64,000 nucleotides of DNA from Paracraurococcus sp042666655 (GTDB lineage: Bacteria; Pseudomonadota; Alphaproteobacteria; Acetobacterales; Acetobacteraceae). Both the position numbers and the translations under genes were made by a program. Each line of letters starts with the position of its first letter. Positions within the stretch are counted from its first letter, which is position 1. Location of the stretch: the NCBI RefSeq assembly GCF_042666655.1, contig NZ_JBHTDE010000009.1, positions 1-64,000 on the forward strand. The letters are read 5' to 3'. The notes under the pieces were generated by a model that made no database searches, was not told the DNA's origin, and worked only from the letters and a program-made list of their open reading frames with translations. Below are positions 35,218-43,825 of the stretch, piece by piece.

Positions 35218-36948
35218 ATGCCCGACCCACAGATCGCGGCGCTCGCGCAATCCCTGACGCAGGCGAATGCCCGATGGCAACCGCGCGTCACGCCGCTCAC
35301 CACCCTGCCCGCCGACCAGCTCCGCCGGCGGCTCGGCGTCGTCGTCGACCAGGCCTCGCTCGCCGCCGCCATGGCGCCGCGCCAGGCCTTCGTCGCGCTG
35401 GCCGCGCTCTCGTTCGATCCGGCGGTTGACTGGCGCAACCGCGGCGGCAGGAACCACGTCACGCCGGTGAAGGACCAGGGCGGCTGCGGCTCCTGCGTGT
35501 CCTTCTGCTGCACGGCGGTGGTCGAGTCGATGGCTTCGATCGAGCACGGCAAGACCCTCGACCTGGCCGAGGCCGACCTGCATTTCTGCTCCTCGCACGG
35601 CGCCAATTGCGGCGGCTGGTGGCCCGACCAGGCGCTCGGCCAGCTCCAGTCGCGCGGCGTGCCGGACGAGGCCGCCTTCCCCTATGCCACCGCCTTCGAG
35701 GGCCCCGGCGGCGCCCCGGTCTGCCACACCGCGGCCGACCGCAACGCGCGCGCGGTGAAGATCACCTCCTTCGGCAGCCTGGCCGATGCGGCGGCGCGCA
35801 AGCACCACCTGTCGCATGTCGGGCCGTGTTCCGCCGTGCTGCGGGTCTTCGACGACTTCTTCTCCTACGGCAGCGGCATCTACCACCATGTCTCGGGCGC
35901 CGAGGCCGGGCTGCATTGCGTCCAGGTGGTCGGCTATTCGGAAGCCGACCGCTGCTGGATCTGCAAGAATTCCTGGGGGACCGGCTGGGGCGACGGCGGC
36001 TTCTTCCGCATCGCCTATGGCGAATGCGGCATCGACGGCGAATTCCCCTTCCACTTCGCCACCGGCACCGTGCTGCCCGCGCATCGCGGCTGGTCCGGCT
36101 GGGTCCCGCTGGGCGCGCCGCCGGGTGGCTTCGCCGGCGCCCCGCCGGTGATCTCGCGCAACAACGCGGTCTGCAACATCTATGTCCGCGGCACGGACAA
36201 CGCGCTGTGGCAGAAGGCGTGGTTCAACAATGCCTGGCACGCCTGGGGCCGCCACAACGATGGCGGCGTGCTGGCCTCCGAGCCCGCGCTGGGCTCGATG
36301 GGGCCGGACCACGAGCACGTCTTCATCCGCGGCACCGACAACCAGGTCTGGCAGAAATTCTGGACCGCGCAGAAGGGCTGGTCCGGCTGGTTCGCGCTGG
36401 GCGCCCCCCCGGGCGGATTCCAGGGCGCGCCGACGGTGATCTCGCGCAACGGCACGGTCTGCAACATCTATGTCCGCGGCACCGACAACGCGCTGTGGCA
36501 GAAGGCCTGGTTCAACAATGCCTGGCACGACTGGGGCCGGCACAACGACGGCGGCGTGCTGGCCTCGGAACCCGCCGCCGGGTCGATGGGCCCGGACCAT
36601 GAGCACGTCTTCGTCCGCGGCACCGACAACCAGGTCTGGCAGAAGTTCTGGACCGGCCAGAAGGGCTGGTCCGGCTGGTTCGCGCTGGGCGCCCCCCCGG
36701 GCGGATTCCAGGGCGCGCCGACGGTGATCTCGCGCAACGGCACGGTCTGCAACATCTACGTCCGCGGCACCGACAACGCGCTGTGGCAGAAGGCCTGGTT
36801 CAACAATGCCTGGCACGACTGGGGCCGGCACAACGACGGCGGCGTGCTGGCCTCGGAACCCGCACCCGGCTCGATGGGGCCGAACCACGAGCACGTCTTC
36901 GTTCGTGGCACCGACAACCAGGTCTGGCAGAAGTGGTGGAATGCCTGA
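35218..36948 (+). CDS. Papain-family (C1) cysteine protease with three lectin-like propeller repeats
   Basis: A 576-residue protein. Residues ~69-282 are a papain-type peptidase: oxyanion Gln87 and catalytic Cys93 in KDQGGCGSC, His233 in GLHCVQVVGY and Asn251 in CKNSWGTGWGDGG. Residues 1-68 look like a short propeptide; no export signal is visible. Residues 291-576 are three near-identical 96-residue units, each with two blade-like parts (NIYVRGTDNALWQKAWFNN and HVFVRGTDNQVWQKFW). These resemble the PLL/fucose-lectin and DUF346 beta-propellers, so the tail may bind sugars. AGGAG lies 9 bases upstream of the ATG. The stop overlaps the next gene, a predicted inhibitor of this enzyme class, by 8 bases. 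Confidence 0.9.
   Translation: MPDPQIAALAQSLTQANARWQPRVTPLTTLPADQLRRRLGVVVDQASLAAAMAPRQAFVALAALSFDPAVDWRNRGGRNHVTPVKDQGGCGSCVSFCCTAVVESMASIEHGKTLDLAEADLHFCSSHGANCGGWWPDQALGQLQSRGVPDEAAFPYATAFEGPGGAPVCHTAADRNARAVKITSFGSLADAAARKHHLSHVGPCSAVLRVFDDFFSYGSGIYHHVSGAEAGLHCVQVVGYSEADRCWICKNSWGTGWGDGGFFRIAYGECGIDGEFPFHFATGTVLPAHRGWSGWVPLGAPPGGFAGAPPVISRNNAVCNIYVRGTDNALWQKAWFNNAWHAWGRHNDGGVLASEPALGSMGPDHEHVFIRGTDNQVWQKFWTAQKGWSGWFALGAPPGGFQGAPTVISRNGTVCNIYVRGTDNALWQKAWFNNAWHDWGRHNDGGVLASEPAAGSMGPDHEHVFVRGTDNQVWQKFWTGQKGWSGWFALGAPPGGFQGAPTVISRNGTVCNIYVRGTDNALWQKAWFNNAWHDWGRHNDGGVLASEPAPGSMGPNHEHVFVRGTDNQVWQKWWNA
36088..36945 (+). repeat. Three 288-bp in-gene tandem repeats
   Basis: Units begin at 36088, 36376 and 36664; the last is slightly shortened by the stop. 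Over their first ~200 bases units 2 and 3 differ at only about one base, which points to recent duplication or gene conversion. Copy number could change by recombination. Confidence 0.9.
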
Positions 36949-37237
36949 CCCCGAAACCAGCACCCTCGACCTCGCCGTCGGCGCGGTCGGGGAGGTGCCG
37001 CTCGAGCGGTACGGCACCGCCGGCTATGCCTGGGAGGTGATGCCCCCCCCGGCCGGCATCGCCGAGCTGGCGATCCTGCCCAGGGCGGGCGGCGCCGGCA
37101 CGGTCGGCGGCGCGACGCTGGAGGTGCTGCGGCTCCGCGCCGCAGCACCCGGCGAGCATGTGGTGGTGCTGCGGCTGCGCCGGCCGTGGGAAAGCACGGC
37201 GACGCGGGAGCTGCGCATCACGGTGCGGGCGCGGTAG
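36941..37237 (+). CDS. Chagasin-type (I42) inhibitor of papain-like proteases
   Basis: A 98-residue protein that overlaps the protease gene by 8 bases in another frame. It carries the chagasin-family loops: GTAGYAWEV (the NPTTGY-W loop with its first positions altered), TVGGATLEVLRLRAAAPGEH (the G-x-G-G loop and following strand) and RLRRPWE (the RPW loop). Proteins of this family block C1 proteases by inserting these three loops into the active site. No signal peptide is seen, so it may act in the cytoplasm to protect the producing cell from its own protease. The match is by motif; a profile search was not possible. Confidence 0.78.
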   Translation: MPDPETSTLDLAVGAVGEVPLERYGTAGYAWEVMPPPAGIAELAILPRAGGAGTVGGATLEVLRLRAAAPGEHVVVLRLRRPWESTATRELRITVRAR

Positions 37238-37242
37238 CAAAA

Positions 37243-37377
37243 GGTTGGGGAGGGAAAAGCATTCCCTCCCCAAACCCCACCCTTCCTTTTTGTGGGCTTG
37301 GCACCCGCCGCGCGACGGGTGCCGACACCCAGAAATAGAGGAGGGTCCAGGGAGGATACTTCCTCCCTGGCCTTGCC
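37243..37377. repeat. Convergent-gap hairpin repeat, best-preserved copy
   Basis: Three hairpins in a row. Module 1: TTGGGGAGGGAA (37245-37256) with TTCCCTCCCCAA (37262-37273). Module 2: GGCACCCG (37300-37307) with CGGGTGCC (37316-37323). Module 3: CCAGGGAGGA (37347-37356) with TCCTCCCTGG (37361-37370). All stems are perfect. The unit runs into the stop codon of the MFS gene and probably terminates transcription from both sides. Confidence 0.8.
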
Positions 37378-38613
37378 CTATCCCCCCGCCTTCCGCACCG
37401 CCCGCAAGGCCACCTGCGCCCCCAGCGCCCCGGCCAGCATCCAGGCCCCGGTGGCGATGCCCGAGCCGCCCTCGGTCACCCCGGCCAGCACCGTCGCCAG
37501 CGCCCCCGCGCCCATTTGCAGCGCGCCGATCAGGCCGGACGCCGTGCCCGCCAGCATCGGCCGGACGCTGATCGCGGCCGCGACCGCGCTCGGCTGGGTC
37601 ATCCCGTTGCCGAGCGCCACCAGCGCCATCGGCAGGAAGAAGCCCGGCAGGCTCGGCGGCGCCAGCAGCGGCAGTGCCAGCGCCAGCAGCCCGCCCGCGA
37701 CGGTCACCAGGCTGCCGATCCGCAGCATCCGCCCGGTGCCGAGCCGCCCGACCAGCCGCGCCGCGGTGAAGGTGCCGCTCGACCAGCCGACCGAGATCAG
37801 CATCATGGCGACGGCATAGGTGGTCGGCGCATGGCCGAGCCCCTGCACCACCACCACCGGCCCGCCGGCGGCGAAGGAGAAGAACATCGAGGTGGCGCAG
37901 GCGGTGATGGCGCAGTAGCCGCGGAAGACCGGGATGCGCAGCAGGGTGCGGTAGGCGCCGAGCATCCCGCCCAGGCCCGGCAGCGGCGCCGGCTGGACCA
38001 GGGTCTCCGGCAGCCAGGCGCGCACCGCCAGCAGCAGCGGCAGGCCGAAGACCAAGCAGGACAGCATGGTGGCGCGCCAGCCGAAATGCTCGTGCAGCAG
38101 GGACCCGATGATCGGCGACAGCATCGGCGCCACCGCCATCGCGGTACTGACATAGCCGAGCACCGCGGCGGCCTTGTCGCGCGGGTAGCTGTCGCGGATC
38201 ATGGCGCGGCCGAGCACGAGGCCGGCGCAGCTGCCGACCGCCTGCAGCACCCTCGCCGCGATCAGCCAGGCCGCCGTGGGCGCCAGCACCGCGCCGACGC
38301 TGCCGACCAGGTAGATGCACAGGCCCGCCACCAGCAGCGGCTTGCGTCCGTAGCGGTCCGACAGCGGCCCGTAGACCAGCTGCGCCAGCGCCACCCCCAC
38401 CAGATACAGCGTCAGGGTCAGCTGGATGGTCGCATAGGGCACGGCCAGCGCCACCGCGAGCATCGGCAGGCTCGGGATCAGGATCTGCATGGTGAAGGGG
38501 CCGATGCCCGTCATCGCCACCAGCAGGAAGATGGAGGGCTTCGGCCGGGGGGGGCCAGGGGCGCCCAGGTCAGGCGGGGCGGGGCTGCCGCCCGGGAGGT
38601 CGCGTGGGCTCAC
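37378..38613 (-). CDS. Bcr/CflA-type MFS drug exporter
   Basis: A 411-residue protein with about twelve hydrophobic helices. ITGIGPFTMQILIPSLPMLA-like start, LVYGPLSDRYGRKPLL (MFS motif A), and RDSYPRDKAAAVLGYVSTAMAVAPMLSPIIGS (antiporter-type motif C region) fit Bcr/CflA multidrug exporters. Start is a GTG at 38613 without a clear ribosome site; an internal start a little downstream is possible. The C-terminal Gly-Gly and stop lie within the intergenic repeat. Confidence 0.87.
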   Translation of the reverse strand: MSPRDLPGGSPAPPDLGAPGPPRPKPSIFLLVAMTGIGPFTMQILIPSLPMLAVALAVPYATIQLTLTLYLVGVALAQLVYGPLSDRYGRKPLLVAGLCIYLVGSVGAVLAPTAAWLIAARVLQAVGSCAGLVLGRAMIRDSYPRDKAAAVLGYVSTAMAVAPMLSPIIGSLLHEHFGWRATMLSCLVFGLPLLLAVRAWLPETLVQPAPLPGLGGMLGAYRTLLRIPVFRGYCAITACATSMFFSFAAGGPVVVVQGLGHAPTTYAVAMMLISVGWSSGTFTAARLVGRLGTGRMLRIGSLVTVAGGLLALALPLLAPPSLPGFFLPMALVALGNGMTQPSAVAAAISVRPMLAGTASGLIGALQMGAGALATVLAGVTEGGSGIATGAWMLAGALGAQVALRAVRKAGG

Positions 38614-38712
38614 CGGGGGGTTCTAGAGCAGATCGCGGGAGGGCGTGAGCGCCCGGCCGGGTGAATCTGCCCGGCGGACGACGGGCTGCCGCGGATGTCA
38701 GCGGGCGGCGGA

Positions 38713-39948
38713 TCACGCCGCGGGCACGCCCCGCCACCGCCCGCCCTGCCGCAGCACCAGCCCGCCGAGGATCACGAGCGCCGCCAGGTTGGCGGCGATG
38801 CCCAACCGCCAGGCCACCGCATAGCTGCCGAAGCCGTCATACAGCCACCCCGCCAGCCAGGCCCCGGCCGCCATGCCCGACAGGCTCAGGAACAGCAGGC
38901 TGGGCACCCGCCAGGCTGCCTCGGCGGCGGGGAACAGCTCCCGCACCGTCAGGATATAGGCCGGCACGATGCCGCTGAAGCCCAGCCCGAACAGCCCGGC
39001 CACCAGGAACAGCCCGGCCTCGTCCTGCGTCGCCAGGAAGGCGGCCATGCCCACCACCTGCAAGAGGTTGCCGGCCAGCACCGTGCGCAGCCCGCCGATC
39101 CGGTCCGCCACCCAGCCCCAGCCCTGCCGCGCCAGGAAGGCCATGGCCAGCAGCAGGGACAGCATCAGCGCCCCCTGCCGCGCGGCGATGCCGAGATCGC
39201 CGCAGAAGGCGACCAGATGCGCCGCCGGCATGGCCATCGGGATGCAGCAGAGGAAGGATGCGACCGCGAGCAGTGCCAGCGCCGTATTGGGCGCGAGACC
39301 CAGCACCCGCCCGCCCGGCGCCGGCCCCGCCGCGGGGCTGCCGGCGGCCGGCAGCGCGGGTGGCGGGCGCAGCCAGGCGGCGATCGGCAGGATCACCGCC
39401 GCCGCCAGCAGCCCGTAGCCCAGCATGGTCCGCTGCCAGCCCCAGGCGGCCACCGCCCGCTCGAACAGGCTGGGCCAGAGCGCACCGGCGACATACTGGC
39501 CGGAGGAGACGAGCGCGATGGCGGTGCCGCGCCGGCGGTCGAACCAGTGCGAGACATGCGTCATCAGCGGCGCATAGAGCGCGCCGTTGCCGAGCAGCCC
39601 GACCAGCAACCCGTAGCCGAGCACCAGCTGCCAGGCCGCGCCGCCGGCCGCCAGCGCGCAGCCGGCGGCGATCATCACCCCGCCCAGCAGGCCGATGAGC
39701 CGCGCCGAGGTCCGCCCGGCGATCCAGCCCATGCCGATGCCGCCGAGCCCGGCGCCGAAATAGGCCGCCGAGGCGGCCAGCGAGGGCACCGCCCGCGCCG
39801 CGCCGAGATCGGCGGCGATCGGCGCCAGCGCCACGACCAGAAGCTGCGGGGCCCCGAAGGAGACCGAGAGGATCGCGGTCGCGGCGATCGCCGTGGCCCA
39901 GGCGGCACGGCCCTCCCTGGCCTCGCCCCGATCGTCCGCCGCCCGCAT
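38713..39948 (-). CDS. MFS transporter (OFA/MCT-like)
   Basis: A 411-residue membrane protein with about twelve helices, including SAAYFGAGLGGIGMGWIAGR, HWFDRRRGTAIALVSSGQYVAGALWPSLF and AFLARQGWGWVADRIGG, which resemble monocarboxylate/oxalate-type MFS carriers. The ATG at 39948 has AGGAAG 7 bases upstream. Substrate unknown. It is transcribed in the same direction as the Bcr-like gene, with a 99-base gap. Confidence 0.83.
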   Translation of the reverse strand: MRAADDRGEAREGRAAWATAIAATAILSVSFGAPQLLVVALAPIAADLGAARAVPSLAASAAYFGAGLGGIGMGWIAGRTSARLIGLLGGVMIAAGCALAAGGAAWQLVLGYGLLVGLLGNGALYAPLMTHVSHWFDRRRGTAIALVSSGQYVAGALWPSLFERAVAAWGWQRTMLGYGLLAAAVILPIAAWLRPPPALPAAGSPAAGPAPGGRVLGLAPNTALALLAVASFLCCIPMAMPAAHLVAFCGDLGIAARQGALMLSLLLAMAFLARQGWGWVADRIGGLRTVLAGNLLQVVGMAAFLATQDEAGLFLVAGLFGLGFSGIVPAYILTVRELFPAAEAAWRVPSLLFLSLSGMAAGAWLAGWLYDGFGSYAVAWRLGIAANLAALVILGGLVLRQGGRWRGVPAA

Positions 39949-40208
39949 CAATGGCTTCCTGCACCTGTGCAGCGGGTATCAAGCCATGCGCGGCGTGCGG
40001 TGCCCAGGGTGGCGGAGGGCGTGGCAGCCGGCGCGGCGATTACGGCGGCGTGTGCCAAAATTCGTCCCAACCTCAGCCAGAGGTAGCGTATTCCTTACTG
40101 AATAGTCTATCTACCGGATCATCAAGATCACATTCGATCTACCATGCCGCGATGGCGCGTGCCGGAGCACGCCGCCCAAATGGCCTGGTGACCTCGCGGA
40201 GAGTCCGG

Positions 40209-41594
40209 ATGGCGCAGTTTGAGCTCAATGGTACCAGCGGCAACGACCTGCTGGATGCTTCCGCCTTTGCCGTTTCCGTGGTCCTGCGCGGACTGGCGGG
40301 CGACGACACGCTGGTCGGCGGTTCGGGACCCGACCGGCTCGCCGGTGCGAACGGGCACAACCAGATGCATGGCGGCGGCGGCGACGACCTGCTCTTCGCC
40401 AGACCCGATTTCGGGGAGTTCAACATCATCTTCGGCGGCGCCGGGATGGACACGCTGGTCCTCGGCGTCACCGCCACGCAATACGCCGACCCGGCGATCC
40501 GCGCGGCGCTGTCGCAGCTCGACTACTACATCGCGCAGCAGGCGCGCGGGGCCATCGACCCGGCGGTACCCTTCGTCAACGCCACCCTGCATCTCGACAT
40601 GGTGGGGGTGGAGATGGCCTCGGTCCGCGTCGAGGACGCGCTCGCGCCGGTCGATCACGTGGTGCCCGGCGCCTTCGCCGTCTATTTCGACAACACTGTC
40701 GAAAGCTACCAGGGCACCGACTACACGCTGATCTCCCGCTGGGTGGTGGACGGCGCGAATTTCGTCAGTGGCGAGACCATCGCCGCGGTGGAACGCAACT
40801 GGCAGGTCGTCGGCTCGGCCGACTTCAACGGCGACCTGAAGGCCGACCTGCTCTGGCAGAACCGGGCGACCGGCGCGATCTCGGTCTGGGCCATGGACGG
40901 CGACACCTTCCTGAACGGCAGCACGGTCTGGACAGCCCCGGTTGGCGAGGACTGGAAGGTCGCCAGCAGCGGCGACTTCAACGGCGACGGCCGGGCCGAC
41001 ATCCTGCTGGCGACCACGGTGGTCGATCCCGGCACCGGACTGTCCTATGCCGGCCTGAAGCTCCTGCAGCTCGCGGCCGATGGCCAGACGCTGGCCAACG
41101 AGACCGCGCTGCCTTTCGCGGGTGCCGGCTGGACGGTGACGGGGACCGGCGACTTCGACGGCGACGGCAAGACCGACCTGCTCTGGCGCGACGCCACCGG
41201 CAACACCGCGGTCTGGGAGATGGACGGCGCCACCTTCCTGCGCGGCGACACCCTCGCTGCCATCGGCCTCGACTGGTCGGTGGCCGGGACCGGCGATTTC
41301 GACGGCGACGGGCGGGACGACATCCTGTGGCGCAACACCGATGGCAAGGTCGCCATCTGGGAGATGAACGGCCTGCTCGTCCGCGACGGCGCCACCATCT
41401 ACAATCCCGGCACCGACTGGATCGTCGCCGGCGTCGCCGACCATAACGGCGACGGGCGGTCGGACATCCTGTGGCGGCACGCGCCGATCGTCGGGACCGC
41501 CGTCACCGAGCTCCAGGTCTGGACGATGGACGGCATGACGGTGGCCGGGGTCGGCACGCTCGGCTTCGTGGCGAACGACTGGCAGACGGTCTGA
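40209..41594 (+). CDS. RTX-start FG-GAP/VCBS repeat protein 2
   Basis: A 461-residue probable secreted protein. The N-terminus has RTX-type repeats (NGTSGNDLLDAS, LAGDDTLVGGSGPDRL, MHGGGGDDLLF, IFGGAGMDTLVLG). Residues ~190-461 contain about six FG-GAP/VCBS units, each with a DFNGDGRADIL-type loop and a W-x-M-D/N-G strand. It ends NDWQTV; the paralogous protein at 28084 ends NDWNIV. GGAG lies 7 bases before the ATG. The upstream gap (39949-40208) is AT-richer around 40081-40140 and probably holds its promoter. Role may be adhesion or matrix binding. Confidence 0.83.
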   Translation: MAQFELNGTSGNDLLDASAFAVSVVLRGLAGDDTLVGGSGPDRLAGANGHNQMHGGGGDDLLFARPDFGEFNIIFGGAGMDTLVLGVTATQYADPAIRAALSQLDYYIAQQARGAIDPAVPFVNATLHLDMVGVEMASVRVEDALAPVDHVVPGAFAVYFDNTVESYQGTDYTLISRWVVDGANFVSGETIAAVERNWQVVGSADFNGDLKADLLWQNRATGAISVWAMDGDTFLNGSTVWTAPVGEDWKVASSGDFNGDGRADILLATTVVDPGTGLSYAGLKLLQLAADGQTLANETALPFAGAGWTVTGTGDFDGDGKTDLLWRDATGNTAVWEMDGATFLRGDTLAAIGLDWSVAGTGDFDGDGRDDILWRNTDGKVAIWEMNGLLVRDGATIYNPGTDWIVAGVADHNGDGRSDILWRHAPIVGTAVTELQVWTMDGMTVAGVGTLGFVANDWQTV

Positions 41595-41611
41595 CGCCAG
41601 CCGCGGACAGC

Positions 41612-41756
41612 ATCGGGCTGGGACGGAAAGCATCTCCTCCCCAGCCTTCGTGCCTTGTCTGGCCTGGCCCCGGCCGCGGGGCAGGGGCCAAGCCGGGGAA
41701 ACAGAGGCGGGTCCAGGGAGGATATCTCCGCCCGGGCCTTGCCTTCACCGCATCGC
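41612..41756. repeat. Degenerate copy of the convergent-gap hairpin repeat
   Basis: Module 1 survives as GCTGGG (41617-41622) with CCCAGC (41640-41645) round a CATCTCCTCC segment. Module 2 is a GGCCTGGCCCC/GGGGCAGGGGCC-like hairpin. Module 3 reads CCAGGGAGGATATCTCC with partial pairing. Order and spacing match 37243-37377, again between convergent genes. Confidence 0.6.
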
Positions 41757-42899
41757 TCAATCCCGCGCCGGCAGCGACGGATCCTGCGCCGCATCCGGCA
41801 ATTCGGGCGGCACCGGCCAGTGCCATTCCGGCAGCTGCGCCAGCCGCACCCGCGCTGCCGCCAGCACGCGGTTTTCCAGGGTCAGCGGCAGGTCCAGCTC
41901 GGCCGGCCCGCCCGCTGCGGGGGTCCGGCTCAACAGCCGCAGCACGGTGCGACCGGTCGCCGCCGCCGAGCGGCCGAGCAGCCCGGCCTGCGCCGCGGCC
42001 TGCAGCGCCTCCCCCGCACCGGCCACCCGCAGGGTGCCGGCCCCCATCGGCTGCAGGTCCTCGTCGAGCGTCAGCGTCGCCGTGCCGCTCGCCGCCAGCG
42101 GCCCCCAGCGCAGCGCCAGGCCCTGCAGCGCCAGCGTCCCGCCGCCGTCGCGCCAGGCCTCGGCCTTGGCCGCCGGGCCACGCCCGGGCGGCATCGGGCC
42201 GCCCAGCACCAGGTCCAGCATCGCCTCCGTCATCCCGCGCCCCAGCACCGCCACCGCCGGCGCCAGCGCGCTGCCCTCGCCCGGCGGCAGCAGCACCTCC
42301 CCGGCCGCGACCCGCAGCGTCACCGCCGGCTCGCCCTCGATCGCCGTCATCCGGGTCTCGACCTCGAGCCGCGCCGTGCGCAGCTCGACCGCGCCGGCCG
42401 GGGTGCCGAGCCGCAGCCGCCCGGCCTCCAGCCGCGCCTCCCGCGGCAGGACGCCGGCTTCCAGCGGCAGGGTCGCGGCCAGCCGGTCGGCGGCGAAAGG
42501 CAGGTCCCAGTCGCCGAGCCGCAGCCGGTGCCGCCCCGGCATCTCCACCGCGAGCCGGTCCAGCCGCGGCGGCGCCAGGCGCAGCACCAGCGCTTCCGCC
42601 TGCCAGTCGATCCCGCCCGGCAGGGTGGCGCCGCCGCCCTCCAGCCGGAAGCGCGGCAGGGTCAGGGTGGCGGCGAAGGGCCAGCCGCCGCGGACCGGGG
42701 CGGCGTGCTCCACCCGCCAGCCCAGCGCCCGGCGCTGCGCCGTCCAGTCCTGGAAGCCGGCCTCCAGCTGCCCGCCCATCCAGCGCCAGAGCAGCGCATG
42801 GCCGGCCGCCAGCAGCGCCGCGAGCAGCGCGAGGCCGAGCAGGCCGCGCAGCAGCAGCCGGCCGCGTCGCCGCGGCGGAGGGTTCGGGTTGAGTGCCAT
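41757..42899 (-). CDS. DUF2125 family protein
   Basis: A 380-residue protein anchored by one N-terminal helix (LLLRGLLGLALLAALLAAGHALLWRWM) with a long beta-rich part rich in Leu-Arg-Leu and Gly-Pro turns (GWRVEHAAPVRGGWPFAATLTLPRF). These features match DUF2125, found in alphaproteobacteria, probably periplasmic. Function unknown. The ATG at 42899 follows GGGCGGA. It is divergent from the ChaC-like gene. Confidence 0.78.
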   Translation of the reverse strand: MALNPNPPPRRRGRLLLRGLLGLALLAALLAAGHALLWRWMGGQLEAGFQDWTAQRRALGWRVEHAAPVRGGWPFAATLTLPRFRLEGGGATLPGGIDWQAEALVLRLAPPRLDRLAVEMPGRHRLRLGDWDLPFAADRLAATLPLEAGVLPREARLEAGRLRLGTPAGAVELRTARLEVETRMTAIEGEPAVTLRVAAGEVLLPPGEGSALAPAVAVLGRGMTEAMLDLVLGGPMPPGRGPAAKAEAWRDGGGTLALQGLALRWGPLAASGTATLTLDEDLQPMGAGTLRVAGAGEALQAAAQAGLLGRSAAATGRTVLRLLSRTPAAGGPAELDLPLTLENRVLAAARVRLAQLPEWHWPVPPELPDAAQDPSLPARD

Positions 42900-42987
42900 T
42901 CCGCCCGGCGATATAGGCCCCCCTGCCGCCGGCGGCGAGACGCCCGCCCGCCGGGGCGGCACCCGACCGGGAGATGACCCGACCCGC

Positions 42988-43542
42988 ATGCCCGACCGCT
43001 CGCTCGACCCCGACGGCCAGCTCTACGTCTTCGGCTACGGCTCGCTGATCTGGCGGCCGGGCTTCGCCCATGCGGCGATGCACCCCGCCTTGCTGCGCGG
43101 CTTCCACCGTCGCTTCTGCATCTGGAGCCACATCTACCGCGGCTCGCCGGAGGCGCCGGGCCTGGTGCTCGGGCTCGACCGCGGCGGTGCCTGCCGTGGG
43201 GTCGCCTTCCGCGTCCCGGGGCGGGAGGCGGCGGCGGTGCTGCACTACCTGGATGCGCGCGAGAATATCGGCGACGAGGTGGTCTATGCCCGCCGCCTGC
43301 TGCCGGTGCGGCTGCTGGACAGCGGCCGGATGGTCCGCGCGGTGGCCTATGTGGTGGACCGCACCACCCCGCGCTACTGCCGCCCGGCGGCCGAGGAGGC
43401 GGCGCAAGCCATCGCCCGCGGCATCGGTCAGGCCGGGGCGAACCGCGACTACCTGCTGAACACCTTGACGCACCTGCAGGCGATGGGGGTCCGGGATGCC
43501 GGGCTGGACCGGATCGCGGCGCTGCTGCCGCCGCCCGGATGA
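42988..43542 (+). CDS. ChaC-like gamma-glutamylcyclotransferase
   Basis: A 184-residue member of the ChaC family, which cleaves glutathione to 5-oxoproline and Cys-Gly. The signature FGYGSLIWRPGF is near the N-terminus; RGFHRRFCIWSHIYRGSPEAPGLVLGLD and YLDAREN follow, the last containing the catalytic Glu region. Length is normal. No other glutathione gene is nearby. Confidence 0.88.
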   Translation: MPDRSLDPDGQLYVFGYGSLIWRPGFAHAAMHPALLRGFHRRFCIWSHIYRGSPEAPGLVLGLDRGGACRGVAFRVPGREAAAVLHYLDARENIGDEVVYARRLLPVRLLDSGRMVRAVAYVVDRTTPRYCRPAAEEAAQAIARGIGQAGANRDYLLNTLTHLQAMGVRDAGLDRIAALLPPPG

Positions 43543-43569
43543 ACCGATCCGTGTCGCAAGCCGCACGGA

Positions 43570-43825
43570 TTGTCCACAAGGGCGGGTTCGCCAGGCCGGC
43601 GGGTCCCGTCCGGGTTGCGGCGGCATGCGATGCATGCCGGCGCCGCAGCCGGACTCACGGCAAACAATCAGTCTTTTCAACTATTTAAACCGAAGCCGGC
43701 CTGTGGACAACCGCCCCGGGGGCGCCGCGTTGCGGCGAAAAGCCGGCCGTTTGCAGCCACTTGTGCCGGCTTGCTGGAGTCAGCGGCGAAGCCTTTCCGC
43801 GCCACTTTCCACCGGCTTATCCACA
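43570..43825. other. oriC: Candidate replication origin: three DnaA boxes and an AT-rich stretch
   Basis: The gap between two convergent genes, and the start of plsC's 3' end, contains TTGTCCACA (43570-43578), TGTGGACAA (43702-43710, the same box reversed) and the consensus TTATCCACA (43817-43825). Between the first two boxes is the AT-rich stretch 43661-43692, and GANTC sites lie at about 43651 and 43775. This combination is typical of chromosome origins. Against it, rpsA and most genes to the right would be transcribed towards the origin, which is unusual. Confidence 0.5.

Noticed and set aside
36088..36945. CRISPR-like array
   Set aside because: The repeats are coding, 288 bases long, directly adjacent and without spacers.
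36180..37148. Three repeated minus-strand frames of about 95 codons
   Set aside because: They are the antisense shadow of the 288-bp repeats in the protease gene and start and stop with the same period.
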